Shown here: positions 18,463-27,677 of the stretch, piece by piece | How positions within the stretch are numbered: position 1 is the first letter of the stretch | How the letters are laid out: the number at the start of each line of letters is the position of its first letter | NCBI GenBank assembly: GCA_963698255.1 | Contig: CAVOQD010000034.1 | Coordinates: 186,001 to 250,000, forward strand | From: JAWKOK01 sp963698255 | GTDB lineage: Bacteria > Chloroflexota > Anaerolineae > Caldilineales > Caldilineaceae | Reading direction: 5' to 3' | Length of the DNA: 64,000 nt | Notes under the pieces: generated by a model | The model's database searches: none | Told to the model about the DNA's origin: nothing | The model's input: the letters and a program-made list of their open reading frames with translations, nothing else | Position numbers and translations under genes: made by a program

Positions 18463-19379
18463 CTATCCAAACTTCTCCATCAGATAATCAACCACCAATC
18501 GATCGATCACGATCCCCTCACCATTCCAGCGCTCTTCCAGATTCTCCTGACCGACCAACTCGCGCAGTGCAGAGCGGGTCGGCTTCATCGAAGGAGCCGG
18601 TGACGGGACCTGGATAGTGACCGGTCTTGACCAGGATCTGCTGCAGATCGGCGGCCACGTCTGCCAGCAGAATCTCGTTGGCGGAGTCCACCACGCCAAA
18701 GTAGAGGTGGTGCATGGCGACCAGCTCCTTCAGCCGCCGGATCGGGAATGGGCTATCATCCACGCGCAGATCCAGGTAGCGGTCGTTGTTGCCGCCGTAG
18801 CCGCCGCCGGCGCGCACGACCAGCACGGCCGCGGCCTGGCGACCGCGGGCGTCGCCGCCGGCATCCTGCCCCGCGGCCAGCGCTTCGACCAGCCAGTCGG
18901 CCAGTTCGCCTTCGCCGCCGCGCACGGCTTCGTAGCGCTGGGCCATGGCCTCGACCGTGCCCGGCACCAGAATGTTGCCCTGGGCCGCGTAGCCGTCGCC
19001 CACGATGCCGCCGGCCCAGTCGTGACAGCCGCTGCCGGTGAAGGAGGCCGCCCGACCTGAGGCGTCGACCATGCCGAGCTGGCGTTGATCACGCCCGCTC
19101 GTCGGCCGCGGTCAGCGCGTCGACGGCTTCCTGCGCGGACAGGCCTCGCTCCATCAGGTCAAGCCCGTCAGGACCGTACATCAGATTGCAGTAGGACTGG
19201 GTCGCCACGGCCCCGACCCCGGCTCTTGCCCATGGAACGACCGCGCCCACAGCCAAAAACTTGGACTGTACGGCCACGCCCCACTCCGCCCCCCGCCCCT
19301 CGCTCCCCGCATCGTAGGCGACGATGGAAAAGGTTGCGATGGGTTCCCGTCTACGATTGTCAGTGATCATCTTACTCAT
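18463..19379 (-). CDS. DUF1028 (Ntn-hydrolase-like) protein (two frame changes)
   Basis: About 304 residues after bridging frames. Frame one: ATFSIVAYD...EWGVAVQSKFLAVGAVVPWARAGVGAVATQSYCNLMYGP, the conserved DUF1028 N-terminus. Frame two, from about 19095: QRQLGMVDASGRAASFTGSGCHDWAGGIVGDGYAAQGNIL. Frame three, from about 18577: SALRELVGQENLEERW...DYLMEKFG, the usual C-terminal end. Both breaks need one base removed (within CGGGCG at 19091-19096 and GGG/CCC at 18576-18578). The family is an uncharacterised Ntn-hydrolase fold, sometimes fused to a peptidoglycan-binding domain. The start overlaps the end of the RAM-domain gene by 8 bp, so the two are coupled. Confidence 0.82.
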
Positions 19380-19653
19380 CCATGCCGATGGAGAACATAC
19401 GATCCAGGTCGAAGTCCGAAAAGGCCTTGAAGGCCAACAGGGTTTCGGTGTCCTTGATGTTCTTCAGCGCCAGCATGTGATTGGTGACCAGATCGGCCAT
19501 GTCGTCGTTGCTCTTGACGCGGATGATCGCCACCAGATCAAAGCGGCCGCCCACCGAGTAGACCTCGGCAATGCCGGGCATGCCGACCAGTTGTTCAGCG
19601 ACATCATTGACGTGGCCGTGGTCCACGTTGATCAGGACAATTGCAGTGACCAT
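19372..19653 (-). CDS. Stand-alone Lrp/AsnC ligand-binding (RAM) domain protein
   Basis: A 93-residue alpha-beta protein with only the RAM effector domain: VTAIVLINVDHGHVNDVAEQLVGMPGIAEVYSVGGRFDLVAIIRVKSNDDMADLV. The DNA-binding helix-turn-helix of full Lrp proteins is absent. ATG 19653 is preceded by GGAAGGAG, which fixes the start well inside the longer open frame. Stand-alone RAM proteins bind amino acids and can modulate Lrp partners; the role here is unknown. Its last 8 bp overlap the DUF1028 gene (ATGAGTAA), so the pair is one transcription unit. Confidence 0.85.
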   Translation of the reverse strand: MVTAIVLINVDHGHVNDVAEQLVGMPGIAEVYSVGGRFDLVAIIRVKSNDDMADLVTNHMLALKNIKDTETLLAFKAFSDFDLDRMFSIGMDE

Positions 19654-19676
19654 TGGATGCTCCTTCCTGGTTGAGA

Positions 19677-19795
19677 TCGGGCGATGGAACACGGATGACG
19701 CGGATTTGGCTGATTCTCGCGGATCGAAGCGGAAAAATCCGGTGTTTATCCGTCGTTTCCGCGTGATCCGCGTTCTATCATTCATCCGACCCTTG
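19677..19795. repeat. GGAT/ATCC inverted repeat
   Basis: The left half GATGGAACACGGATGACGCGGAT and the right half ATCCGCGTTCTATCATTCATC are imperfect inverses, with central GCGGAT / ATCCGTC pairs. Same class as the repeats at 11583, 13705, 25874 and 61163. It lies directly upstream of the RAM-domain gene. Confidence 0.65.
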
Positions 19796-19904
19796 CCCGA
19801 GTTGATGGGAATATTTTGTTGCTCATGACGATGTTACCACTTGCCGGAATGGCTGGCAATCGTACGCAACGCTTCCCGTAATGGGTCATTGATGACTCTG
19901 ATGC

Positions 19905-19985
19905 AAAAATGACGAATGACACGAATTTCATGAATTGCACCACTAAGAAAATTCGTGAAATCTGTGAAATTCGTGGTTCTTGCAA
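19905..19985. repeat. CACGAA / TTCGTG inverted repeat
   Basis: ATGACGAATGACACGAATTTCATGAATT at the left and AAATTCGTGAAATCTGTGAAATTCGTGG at the right can pair. A similar element with CCACGAAGA / TCTTCGTGG ends is at 35418-35474. Confidence 0.5.
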
Positions 19986-20077
19986 TGGAGTCATCGATTG
20001 ACAGGCCTGAGCCAATCCGGCTAGACTGTGGAAGCAGATTGAGGTCCGAACCCTGTCAAGACAGAACGAGCAACCAC

Positions 20078-20725
20078 ATGACCGACGCAACAGGCAGATA
20101 TCCCATTCCAGGCGCGACCCATCGTGTCGAAGAGGTGATTCGGCGCAGCCGCTTCATCACGACCGTGGGCCATGCGCCGACGGTAGAGGATGCGCGTGCC
20201 TTCGTCGCCGCCAGGCGCGACGAGTTTTCCGACGCCAGCCACAACTGTTGGGCCTATCTTGTCGGTCCGCCCGGCAGCACCGGCCAGGTCGGCATGAGCG
20301 ATGACGGCGAGCCTCACGGCACAGCCGGCCGGCCCATGCTGATGGGCTTGGAACATTCCGGGGTCGGCGACATCGTCGCGGTCGTGACGCGCTACTTCGG
20401 CGGGACGCTGTTGGGCAAAGGCGGCCTGGTCAAGGCCTACGGCGGCGGCGTGCAGTTGGCGCTGGCAAGTCTGCCCCTGTCTGAGCGCATTCCCAGCATT
20501 GGCCTCCAGGTCGTGGTCGACTACAGCACGGTCACGCCCATGCAACGGCTGCTCCCTCAGTTCGAGATCCTCGCCCAGGATGAGCAATACGAACTTGATG
20601 TCACCTATTCGCTGACCGTGCCGTTGGAGCAGTTGGATCCGCTCATCGCCGCCATCACCGAGTTGACCAATGGCCAGGCTCTGATTGAGGTTGATGCCGA
20701 CGCGGCTGCGCCTATGTCGGAATGA
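20078..20725 (+). CDS. yigZ: YigZ/IMPACT family protein
   Basis: A 215-residue IMPACT-family protein. Landmarks: SRFITTVGHAPTVEDARAFV, the conserved FSDASHNCWAYLVGP, SDDGEPHGTAGRPML and VTRYFGGTLLGKGGLVKAYGGGV, then the C-terminal DUF1949 ferredoxin-like domain (VDYSTVTPMQRLLPQFEI). The start is the internal ATG at 20078; upstream codons in the open frame look non-coding. Bacterial members are soluble and are thought to act on or near ribosomes or as peptidase-like proteins; the mechanism is unsettled. It is followed by a strong palindromic terminator. Confidence 0.9.
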   Translation: MTDATGRYPIPGATHRVEEVIRRSRFITTVGHAPTVEDARAFVAARRDEFSDASHNCWAYLVGPPGSTGQVGMSDDGEPHGTAGRPMLMGLEHSGVGDIVAVVTRYFGGTLLGKGGLVKAYGGGVQLALASLPLSERIPSIGLQVVVDYSTVTPMQRLLPQFEILAQDEQYELDVTYSLTVPLEQLDPLIAAITELTNGQALIEVDADAAAPMSE

Positions 20726-20744
20726 AAAAGCGTCTTTTGACTCG

Positions 20745-20792
20745 ACAATAGCAAAGGGGGCGCATGAATTCATGCGCCCCCTTTGCTATTGT
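20745..20792. terminator. Bidirectional intrinsic terminator between yigZ and pspC
   Basis: A perfect 22-bp inverted repeat (ACAATAGCAAAGGGGGCGC arm) with an AATT loop between two convergent genes. Each arm ends in ATTGT, giving T-rich tails on both strands. Confidence 0.85.
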
Positions 20793-20833
20793 TTCATCAG
20801 TTGACTTCAGTGCCCGAGGTCGGACCAGTTGCC

Positions 20834-21205
20834 CTATCCCGCCTGGGCAACCGTTTCCTCAGTTTCCGCCGGGGCAGGCTGCATACCTGCAGAGGCCGCC
20901 GGCATCTTCTCGTTCGGCACTTCCTCATTCGGCACGTTCTCATTCGGCACATCTGCACTGGAGGCCTGGACCACCGTCGATTCCTCATTGACGCCGATCA
21001 GGGCTCGTGGACTGTCGGCTCCAGGGATGATCACCCACATGAGCAGGTAGAGCAAGATTGGGCTGCCGGCGCCAAACAGAATCAATGCCGCGAACACCAA
21101 TCGAATCAATGTCGGATCAAAATCGAAATATTCACCCAGCCCGCCACATACGCCGCCGAGCATCTTGTTTGTCTTGCTGCGGACCAGCCGCTTGTCAGTC
21201 GCCAT
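20834..21205 (-). CDS. PspC-domain membrane protein
   Basis: A 123-residue protein with an N-terminal PspC domain: KRLVRSKTNKMLGGVCGGLGEYFDFDPTLIRLVFAALILFG, then a membrane helix SPILLYLLMWVIIPG at about 48-62. The C-terminal third is a Pro/Glu-rich tail with three copies of a 5-residue motif (NENVP, NEEVP, NEKMP). PspC-domain proteins sit in the membrane and take part in envelope-stress responses. It starts at ATG 21205. Confidence 0.88.
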   Translation of the reverse strand: MATDKRLVRSKTNKMLGGVCGGLGEYFDFDPTLIRLVFAALILFGAGSPILLYLLMWVIIPGADSPRALIGVNEESTVVQASSADVPNENVPNEEVPNEKMPAASAGMQPAPAETEETVAQAG

Positions 21206-21567
21206 CTTTTGGGTTCCTCCAGATATTCATTGGTTCAACGCTTGCTTGTCGCAGACTCTGTTGCGCACGGATCATTGTTCTGAGCGACTTCACCAGATAA
21301 TTTTTGATCTGGCGTCCAGTCGCCGAGAGATGCCTTGTGTCCCAGATTCTGAACAAAAACTGCATTCTTGCCAACCAATACGCAGCCGGCTCGATAAGGT
21401 TGCAGGATCTCCAATACTCCGATCCCGGGTGTTGCAGCGGAGAACGCTTGGCGGATCTGAGGCCATTTTTACCATGTCTCGGCGACACCTGTGGTATAAT
21501 TCGACCCGTCTGCCTGCATGTTGTTAGGCCTCTGTCCGCGAGCGGATAGGGCGCAATAAGAGAGATT
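21206..21567. other. Intergenic region between pspC and the sensor kinase
   Basis: About 360 bp without a gene I can support. The only clear signal is the extended -10 promoter at 21492-21500. The long minus-strand open frame covering this stretch has no codon or domain support. Confidence 0.5.
21492..21500 (+). promoter_or_regulatory. Extended -10 promoter for the histidine kinase gene
   Basis: TGG-TATAAT: TATAAT at 21495-21500 preceded by a TGn extension. No convincing -35. The predicted transcript start near 21507 leaves a ~60-nt leader. Confidence 0.5.
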
Positions 21568-23252
21568 ATGTCGTCAAGTCCAGTACGGAAAACATCAGAC
21601 GCCGGGTCTGCCGGTGACGTCAACGCTGCCGATCGACACTATGCGCTGGAGAATCCGATGAGCCTGGCGCTCTTTTTGGAGTCGGCGCCGATTGCCATCG
21701 TCACCACCGACACCAACGGGCGCATTCTCTATATGAATACCCGCCTGAGCGAGTTGTTCGGCTATGTGCCCGGAGAGCTGCTGGGGCAACCGATCGAGAC
21801 GCTGATTCCGGAACGGTTTCGCGCCATTCACCCGCAACATCGGGCCGGCTATCTTGAGAATCCCCATGTCCGGTCCATGGGCAGCAACATGGATTTGACC
21901 GGCCGTCGCAAAACGGGGCGTGAGTTTCCAATCGAGGTCGGCCTGAGCTACGTCCATGTCAACGGCGCTATGCTGGTCATGGCCACGGTTACGGACGTCT
22001 CGAAACGCAAACAGGTTGAAGATCTGTTGGAATCGAGGGTCCGGCAACGGACCCGTGAGTTGGAGCAACGCCGGCGCGTCTCTGAAGGGCTGCGCGATAC
22101 GTTGGCCATCCTCAACTCCAATCACTCGCTGGACGAAATCCTCGACCACATCGTCCTGCAGGCCGCGCAGTTGCTCTATGCAGATGCCAGCGCCATCTAC
22201 AGCCTGGCCGATGGAGAGGAAGCGTTGGTTCTCAGGGCGTGCTACGGGATTTCAGAGGAGCAACTGCACGATGCCAGCGTCATCGCAGCCTCCGGCGGCA
22301 TCCAGCGAGACAGTGCTTGAGTACCGTTCAGCCGCCGAACCGGCTGACAGCGATGGTCCGGGGCGGCCAGGATCGCACCCTGATCAAGACCGTTGAGCGA
22401 CCGCGCTGGAACCCGACCGGCCAGGCGTTGCTGGAAACCGGCTATCAGGCGCTTCTTTCCGTTCCGCTGCTGGTCAAGGATGCCGGCTATGGCAGCCTGA
22501 TGCTCTACTACAGCGAGCCGCGTAAGTTTTCGCCCGAGGAGATCGAACTGGCGCTGGCCGTCGGCGATCAGGCGGCCCTGGCCATCGAAAACGCCCGTTT
22601 GCGTTCCCAGATCGAGCGGACGGCCGTTACCGCAGAGCGCAACCGTATCGCCCGCGATCTGCATGATTCGGTCACGCAGACGCTCTTTTCGGCCACGCTG
22701 ATTGCCGAAGTGTTGCCCAAGCTCTGGGAGCGCAGCCGCGACGAGAGCGAGCGCCGTCTGGAGGAATTGCGCCAGTTGACCCGAGGCGCGCTGGCTGAAA
22801 TGCGCACGCTTTTGCTGGAATTGCGTCCGGCCACGCTGATCGAGGTTGAGATCGGCGAACTGTTGCGCCAACTGACGGAGGCGACGACCGGGCGCACGCG
22901 GGCGCCGGTGACGCTCTCGTTGGTCGGTGGATGTCAGCCGCCGCCCGATGTCAAGATCGCCTTCTACCACATTGCCCAGGAGGCGCTCAACAACGTGGCC
23001 AAGCACGCGCGAGCCAGCCGCACAACGGTCCATCTGCAATGTCAGAACGATCATTTTTCCCTGACCGTCAGCGACGATGGCAGCGGCTTCGTGCTCTCTG
23101 AAGTGACGCCGGAGCACCTGGGGCTGACCATCATGCGCGAACGAGCCGAGGACATCGGCGCATCGTTGCATATCGAGAGCAGCGTTGACGAAGGCACCAC
23201 TATTTCAGTTGCTTGGCCCGGCTCCTCTGCAATCGATTCACTCGAAACGTAG
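21568..23252 (+). CDS. PAS-GAF sensor histidine kinase, NarX/LiaS class (frame change near 22310)
   Basis: About 561 residues after joining two frames. Order: PAS domain (~25-150; APIAIVTTDTNGRILYMNTRLSELFGY), a coiled coil, GAF domain (~185-340; HSLDEILDHIVLQAAQLLYADASAIY ... FSPEEIELALAVGDQAALAIENARL), HisKA_3 dimerisation/phospho-acceptor (ERNRIARDLHDSVTQTLFS, phospho-His in DLHD), and HATPase_c (AQEALNNVAKHA N box, VSDDGSGF G1 box, EGTTISVAWP). The break lies around 22300-22320, just before a TGA; unlike most in the window it needs one base added. No membrane helix, so it senses a cytoplasmic signal. It should phosphorylate the regulator 34 bp downstream. Confidence 0.87.
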
Positions 23253-23286
23253 CCATTTTGGCTGGAGTTCTTAAGGATATCAAACC

Positions 23287-23943
23287 GTGACTGTAGATTC
23301 CGAACGTATTCGAGTCATGTTGGTGGACGACCACGCCGTGGTTCGCAGCGGTCTCGCTGCCTTTCTGATGGCCTTCGACGACCTGGAGTTGGTGGGCGAA
23401 GCCGCCGACGGCACAGAGGCCGTCGCCATGTGTGGCCGTGTCAAGCCGGACGTCGTCCTGATGGATCTGGTCATGCCTCAGATGGACGGGGCGACTGCCA
23501 CCAAGGCCATCCGTGAGGCCTATCCGGACGTACAGGTCATCGCGCTGACCAGTTTCAAGGAAGATGATCTGGTTCAGGGCGCGCTACAGGCCGGCGCCAT
23601 CGGCTACCTGCTCAAGAATGTCTCGACCGATGAACTTGCCGGCGCAATTCGCTCTGCCAGCATCGGACGGCCGACGTTGGCGCCGGAGGCGGCTCGGGCC
23701 CTGATTCAGACTGCCACCCGCAGCACCGCCTTCACGCCCGGACACGATTTGACCGAGCGGGAACGAGAAGTGCTTGCCCTCATGGTTGAAGGTCTCAACA
23801 ACACCGACATTGCCGAAGCACTGGTTGTCAGCCGTTCCACCGTCAAATTCCACGTCAGCAATATCCTCTCGAAACTTGAAGTCACCAGCCGCACCGAGGC
23901 CGTCGCCTTCGCATTGCGCAACAATCTGGTCGTCGACGCATAA
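23287..23943 (+). CDS. NarL/LuxR-type response regulator
   Basis: 218 residues beginning at GTG 23287. The receiver domain has the acidic pair in VMLVDDHAVVRSGL, the phospho-Asp in DVVLMDLVMPQMDG, the Thr in ALTSF and Lys in YLLKNV. The C-terminal LuxR-type helix-turn-helix reads LTEREREVLALMVEGLNNTDIAEALVVSRSTVKFHVSNILSKLEV. It follows the HisKA_3 kinase directly, the standard pairing. Confidence 0.93.
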   Translation: MTVDSERIRVMLVDDHAVVRSGLAAFLMAFDDLELVGEAADGTEAVAMCGRVKPDVVLMDLVMPQMDGATATKAIREAYPDVQVIALTSFKEDDLVQGALQAGAIGYLLKNVSTDELAGAIRSASIGRPTLAPEAARALIQTATRSTAFTPGHDLTEREREVLALMVEGLNNTDIAEALVVSRSTVKFHVSNILSKLEVTSRTEAVAFALRNNLVVDA

Positions 23944-24215
23944 CCCAGGCACTAGCCAATTGACCAGGTGGAAGACTCACCACGTGTACGGGAAAAGGTC
24001 TCGCCGTTTGTCCGGCTGAAAAGTCGCGCCGGTTGTGTACACTAGATCATGTGATGGTGGCGATCTCAATAGCCCGCGTCGTGGATTCGCAGTGCTTATT
24101 CCAACGCGGAAATTCCTTCCCGAAGTTTGCCCAATCTGAATCACGTCCGGCCTGGGTTTGCATGATTGCCCGTCCTGCTAGGAGAGCCGCAGTGGATGTG
24201 AGAAGCGAGGATCAG

Positions 24216-24596
24216 ATGCGCGTATTGCTGGCCGACGACCAGGCTTGGTTGCGTTCAGCCATCCGGCTCCTGTTGGAGCAGCAGATCGACGTAGAGACCG
24301 TTGGCGAAGCAGCGGATGCACAGCATCTGCGTCGCGAGGCGATGATCTCACGACCCGATCTGGTGTTACTGGACTGGGAATTGCCGGGAATCCAGGTGGC
24401 CGGACAGCGTCATGCGTTGCTCAATGACCTGCGTAGGGACAACCCGAAGCTCCAGATCATCGTGTTGAGCGGTCTGCCCGAGTCGTCGCGCGCGGCCATA
24501 GCCGCCGGTGCGAATGCGTTCGTCAGCAAGGCCGATCCGCCAGAACAATTGTTGGCTGCGTTGCAGAAAGCCCGGCAGTCGATTAACATGGCCTGA
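24216..24596 (+). CDS. Single-domain response regulator (receiver only)
   Basis: About 126 residues from ATG 24216 (GAGG 6 nt upstream); a GTG at 24192 with GGAGAG upstream is an alternative that adds 8 residues. The sequence is a complete receiver: RVLLADDQAWLRSAIRLLLEQ, phospho-Asp in DLVLLDWELPG, VLSGLP and FVSKADPPEQLL (the Lys). No output domain follows; the gene ends 90 bp before the flavoprotein. It may act as a phosphate sink or an adaptor for the kinase upstream. Confidence 0.85.
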   Translation: MRVLLADDQAWLRSAIRLLLEQQIDVETVGEAADAQHLRREAMISRPDLVLLDWELPGIQVAGQRHALLNDLRRDNPKLQIIVLSGLPESSRAAIAAGANAFVSKADPPEQLLAALQKARQSINMA

Positions 24597-24685
24597 GCGT
24601 AACCCCCCGCTTGGTCCATACCGGCGTCAATACCGCGACAGGAGTTCGACGTCGCAACTTATCCATAATGTTAGGAAACTACTCG

Positions 24686-25609
24686 ATGTCCCAGTATGAT
24701 GTGGCAATCATTGGCGGTGGTCCGGCCGGCTTGGCAGCGGCGGCATATTTGCGTCGTGCAGCGCTGCGCCGGACAGTCTTGATCGCTGAATCGTTGGGCG
24801 GCAAGGTCTACTATCCCTTTGCGCTTCGCGACCTGCCCAGTGTCGAACATGTCTGGGGCGGCGACCTCTGCGCCGAGTTAGAGCAGTTTGTCAAAGACCA
24901 GCTTCTGGAAGTTGAACGCACGCTGGTCAAGCGAGTGGTGTCCGAGGACGATCTGTTCCATATCCAATTGGCCGATGATCGCGAGATAATCGCTCGAAGC
25001 GTGATTCTCGCCACGGGCGCGCAGTCAAAACGTACGTACGTCGACGGCGAGAAGCGGCTGTGGGGCAGCGGCGTCAGCTTTTCGGCGGTCAGCCATGCCG
25101 GCCACTTTGAAGGCCGCGACGTGGCTGTCGTCGGCAATGGCCCGCGCGCGCTGGTCGCCGCATTGGAATTGGCCTCCATCGCCCATCGCGTCTACCTGAT
25201 CGCGCCTCGACTCAGCAATCTTGCCGCCTTGCCCGCGGCCAACCTGGTGTTGGAGCACCCCGACGTTACGGTCTTCCGTCACTGGGAGTTGCAGCAGATC
25301 GTCGGCGACGACTTCGTCTCTGCCATCCAGTTGGTGGGCATCAACGGTGAAGTGCGCCAGGTACCGGTGGAAGGCGTCTTCATCCAGTTGGAACTTCTCC
25401 CCAACAATGATCTGGTTCGTGACCTTGTAGACCTGGATGAGAGCGGCTTCGTCAAGGTCAACCAGCGCTGCGAGACCAGCATGGAAGGCCTCTTTGCTGC
25501 CGGCGACATCACGAATGCCCGAGCCGAACTGGTTCCTGTTGCGCTGGGCGAAGGGGCCAAGGCCGCCCTCAGCGCCTGGGAACACCTGACGCTCCACCGA
25601 CGCGGATAG
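24686..25609 (+). CDS. Thioredoxin-reductase-like FAD/NAD(P) oxidoreductase lacking the active-site CxxC
   Basis: About 307 residues. FAD-binding YDVAIIGGGPAGLAAAAYLRR at the N-terminus, an ATG motif in ILATGAQSKR, an NAD(P)-binding VAVVGNGPRALVAALELAS in the middle and GLFAAGDITN near the end give the TrxR layout. The place where thioredoxin reductase has CATC reads FSAVSHAGHFEG, with no Cys pair, so it cannot reduce thioredoxin by the usual route; ferredoxin-NADP reductase-like or other electron transfer is possible. Start 24686 (AGGA 9 nt upstream); ATG 24668 is an alternative. It follows two regulator genes on the same strand. Confidence 0.85.
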   Translation: MSQYDVAIIGGGPAGLAAAAYLRRAALRRTVLIAESLGGKVYYPFALRDLPSVEHVWGGDLCAELEQFVKDQLLEVERTLVKRVVSEDDLFHIQLADDREIIARSVILATGAQSKRTYVDGEKRLWGSGVSFSAVSHAGHFEGRDVAVVGNGPRALVAALELASIAHRVYLIAPRLSNLAALPAANLVLEHPDVTVFRHWELQQIVGDDFVSAIQLVGINGEVRQVPVEGVFIQLELLPNNDLVRDLVDLDESGFVKVNQRCETSMEGLFAAGDITNARAELVPVALGEGAKAALSAWEHLTLHRRG

Positions 25610-25804
25610 CTCTTGATTTGCGTGGCGCTGCGGGCCTGCTTTGCGAGCAAGCCCTGGGCCCCATTTAAGGGCGTCTTTGTGGTTAGCCGGGGGCATTGAT
25701 GCCCTGGCGGCGGCCGTCTGGAGTGTTCGCCAACGCCCCTTGCATCGCCTTTTTGATTTGTGGGTAAAGGTAAGCTTTCTGGGGCAGCTATGCTGACAAA
25801 AAAA

Positions 25805-25858
25805 ACCGCTAAACGGCGTCTTTCCCTGCGGAAAGAACGTCGAGAAGCGGGTCTTTTC
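25805..25858 (+). terminator. Possible terminator downstream of the flavoprotein
   Basis: Nested pairing: CCGCT (25806-25810) with AGCGG (25846-25850) and TCTTTCC with GGAAAGA (25819-25836, CTGC loop), followed by GTCTTTTCT. The remaining 200 bp from 25610 contain a small GGGCATTGATGCCC hairpin but no gene. Confidence 0.4.
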
Positions 25859-25873
25859 TGTCAACCAGGAATT

Positions 25874-26018
25874 GGCAGTTTGTCGGCGTGAAAGAGAATG
25901 GGATGCGGATTGCACGGTCTGGGCGGATCAGGACGGATTTCTCTTGAACTATCCGTGAGAATCCGTCAAATCAGCGTCATCCGCGTCCCATCGGTTTTCT
26001 CTCTGACAGCCTGCTAGG
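25874..26018. repeat. Family A inverted repeat (GTCTGTCGGAGAG ends)
   Basis: The left end GCAGTTTGTCGGCGTGAAAGAG and right end TTCTCTCTGACAGCCTGC match, diverged, the ends of the elements at 303-449 and 36521-36666; inside are GGATGCGGATT and CATCCGCGTCCCATC inverse arms. It abuts the stop codon of the CBM48 gene. Confidence 0.65.
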
Positions 26019-26310
26019 TTAGAAGGACGCAGTTCTCGGCTCCGTGTTCGCCCATTTCATAGCCGTCGGCCTCGTCATCATTGAACCAGGTGTTGTCGCC
26101 GGCGTAGTAGCGGAAGAGGTACCGCTGGCCGGGCTCCAGGGAGACCGAGGCGCTGCACGTGCCATTGTTGCGCTTGACTAGTTTGGTGCTATCGGGCGTC
26201 CAGTCGTTGAAGTCGCCGACGACCGAAATATTGGACTGATCCACATCGTAGGGCAGTACAAATGTGACCTTGACTTTGTTCTCTTTCTTGATATTCTGAC
26301 GCTTGATCAT
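26014..26310 (-). CDS. Small CBM48 / isoamylase N-terminal domain protein
   Basis: A 98-residue protein consisting of a single glycogen-binding beta-sandwich: VKVTFVLPYDVDQSNISVVGDFNDWTPDSTKLVKRNNG, then SLEPGQRYLFRYYAGDNTWFNDDEADGYEMGEHGAENCVLLT. GDFNDW is the typical core. Start at ATG 26310 (GGAGAG upstream, spacing 8). Stand-alone domains of this kind are common next to starch/glycogen genes or as AMPK-beta-like adaptors; no carbohydrate enzyme is adjacent here. Confidence 0.85.
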   Translation of the reverse strand: MIKRQNIKKENKVKVTFVLPYDVDQSNISVVGDFNDWTPDSTKLVKRNNGTCSASVSLEPGQRYLFRYYAGDNTWFNDDEADGYEMGEHGAENCVLLT

Positions 26311-26584
26311 TTGTCTCTCCTTACAAGTTTGTTTCAGAAACGCAGTTCGGGGCCGGGCTGGTCTCTTGGCCTGGAGCGCGACATCCCGACTCGGCAATCT
26401 TAGCAGAGATCCATAGGTCGGCAAATTGTGCAAGTCGATGAAATCGCTCTGAGTTTTGTTGGATAGTTCGTCGAAACCGCAAAAAATTGTGCACGATTTT
26501 TTTCAGACCTCCGCAGGTGAACCATCCAGTGGCACTGGTTTTCCGTTGTTATCGGTGTCGTGGTTTAATGATGAGCAGCAAAAT
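26311..26584. other. Intergenic region upstream of the CBM48 gene
   Basis: About 275 bp without a gene. A weak minus-strand promoter candidate is TTGCCG (26424-26419), 16-bp spacer, TAAGAT (26402-26397). The right end leads into the repeat at 26585. Confidence 0.4.
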
Positions 26585-26687
26585 CAGTAGTTCACGATTT
26601 GGTGAAAAACGAGATTCTTCACTGGCCCTTTTCCAGTGCGGTGTGCTCGAAAATATCCGTTCAAAATGACAGATCGGTGAACTACTG
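26585..26687. repeat. Family D element (TTCACGATTT ends), copy 2
   Basis: Begins CAGTAGTTCACGATTTGG and ends TCGGTGAACTACTG, its inverse; ~103 bp. Internally GAGATTCTTCACTGG and GTTCAAAATGACAG are the inverse orientation of the TCATTCTGAGCGG...AGCGAAGAATCTCG core seen in the copies at 4861 and 49793. It ends 3 bp before the ATG of the L,D-transpeptidase gene. Confidence 0.8.
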
Positions 26688-26690
26688 AAA

Positions 26691-27677
26691 ATGAAATATC
26701 AAATTCCGTGGTGCGATTTATTTGGTCGGACCGCTCAAATGAAATGGTCATCGAAAATGATTCGTCGTTCAATTTTGGTTCTTTTGTGTGCCGGCATTTT
26801 CTTCGTCTATGCTCTGCCACCTTCCGAGATTTTCGCCGGCGATAGCGGCATTCTCTATCCGCGACAGAATGCAATAGCAAGCGGAACCATCGACATTCAA
26901 GGCGCTGCAAGCCATCCGTCTTTTCGCAAATGGCAGATCGATCTGGTCCTGGATGGCGATCGCGACTCGGCGACGTTTGTCGCATTGGGCGACGAACCGG
27001 TCGATGGGCCGGGAACGCTTGCCACCTTGGATACTGCCCTTTACCCCGACGGCGACCACGAGTTGCGGCTCCGTGTCGTTCACAGCAACCTCAACTACGA
27101 CGAATATTTCGCCCCAATCCGGATCAGCAATGTGGGCGCCGGCAATGGTCGGCAGATTCAGACAGCATCAAAACCGCCTGCCGAACCTTCAATCTTCGCT
27201 TCTGACAGCACGTCTCCGCCATCCGTTGCGTCTACGTCTGCAAAGTCCGCCAAGGAGGCGATCCCCCAGCGGACAACCAACCCGCACACGCTGGCAACTC
27301 GGCTCGATATTCCTTTTGACAAGACCGGACGCTGGATCGAAGTCGATCTCGCCACCCAGACGCTACGGGCCTGGGAGGGTGACGCTCTCTACCTGGAGAC
27401 ATTGATCAGCAGCGGCAAGGAATGGACACCGACCGTCCAAGGTGTCTTTCAGGTCAATCGAAAGGTGCCCAGCCAGCGGATGGTTGGTCCTGACTACGAT
27501 CTGCCCAACGTTCAGGCGGTGATGTATTTCTTCTCAAATTATGCCATCCACGGCGCCTACTGGCATGAAAATTTCGGCGAACCGGTCAGCCATGGGTGCG
27601 TCAACATGCGCGAGGACGAGGCTGTCAGTCTGTTCGATTGGGCGCCGATGGGCACGCCTGTCGTTGTCTACGAATAG
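26691..27677 (+). CDS. Exported L,D-transpeptidase (YkuD domain)
   Basis: 328 residues from ATG 26691; ATGs at 26739 and 26757 are alternative starts, the last giving a cleaner signal peptide (MIRRSILVLLCAGIFFVYALPPSEIFAG). A Big-like/beta-sandwich region follows (ILYPRQNAIASGTIDIQGAAS...), a Ser/Pro-rich linker (~150-200) and a C-terminal YkuD catalytic domain with IHGAYWHENFGEPVSHGCVNMREDEA: the His and SHGCVNM Cys are the catalytic pair. The family makes 3-3 peptidoglycan cross-links or anchors proteins to the wall, acting outside the membrane. Copy 2 of the family D element lies directly in front. Confidence 0.88.
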   Translation: MKYQIPWCDLFGRTAQMKWSSKMIRRSILVLLCAGIFFVYALPPSEIFAGDSGILYPRQNAIASGTIDIQGAASHPSFRKWQIDLVLDGDRDSATFVALGDEPVDGPGTLATLDTALYPDGDHELRLRVVHSNLNYDEYFAPIRISNVGAGNGRQIQTASKPPAEPSIFASDSTSPPSVASTSAKSAKEAIPQRTTNPHTLATRLDIPFDKTGRWIEVDLATQTLRAWEGDALYLETLISSGKEWTPTVQGVFQVNRKVPSQRMVGPDYDLPNVQAVMYFFSNYAIHGAYWHENFGEPVSHGCVNMREDEAVSLFDWAPMGTPVVVYE

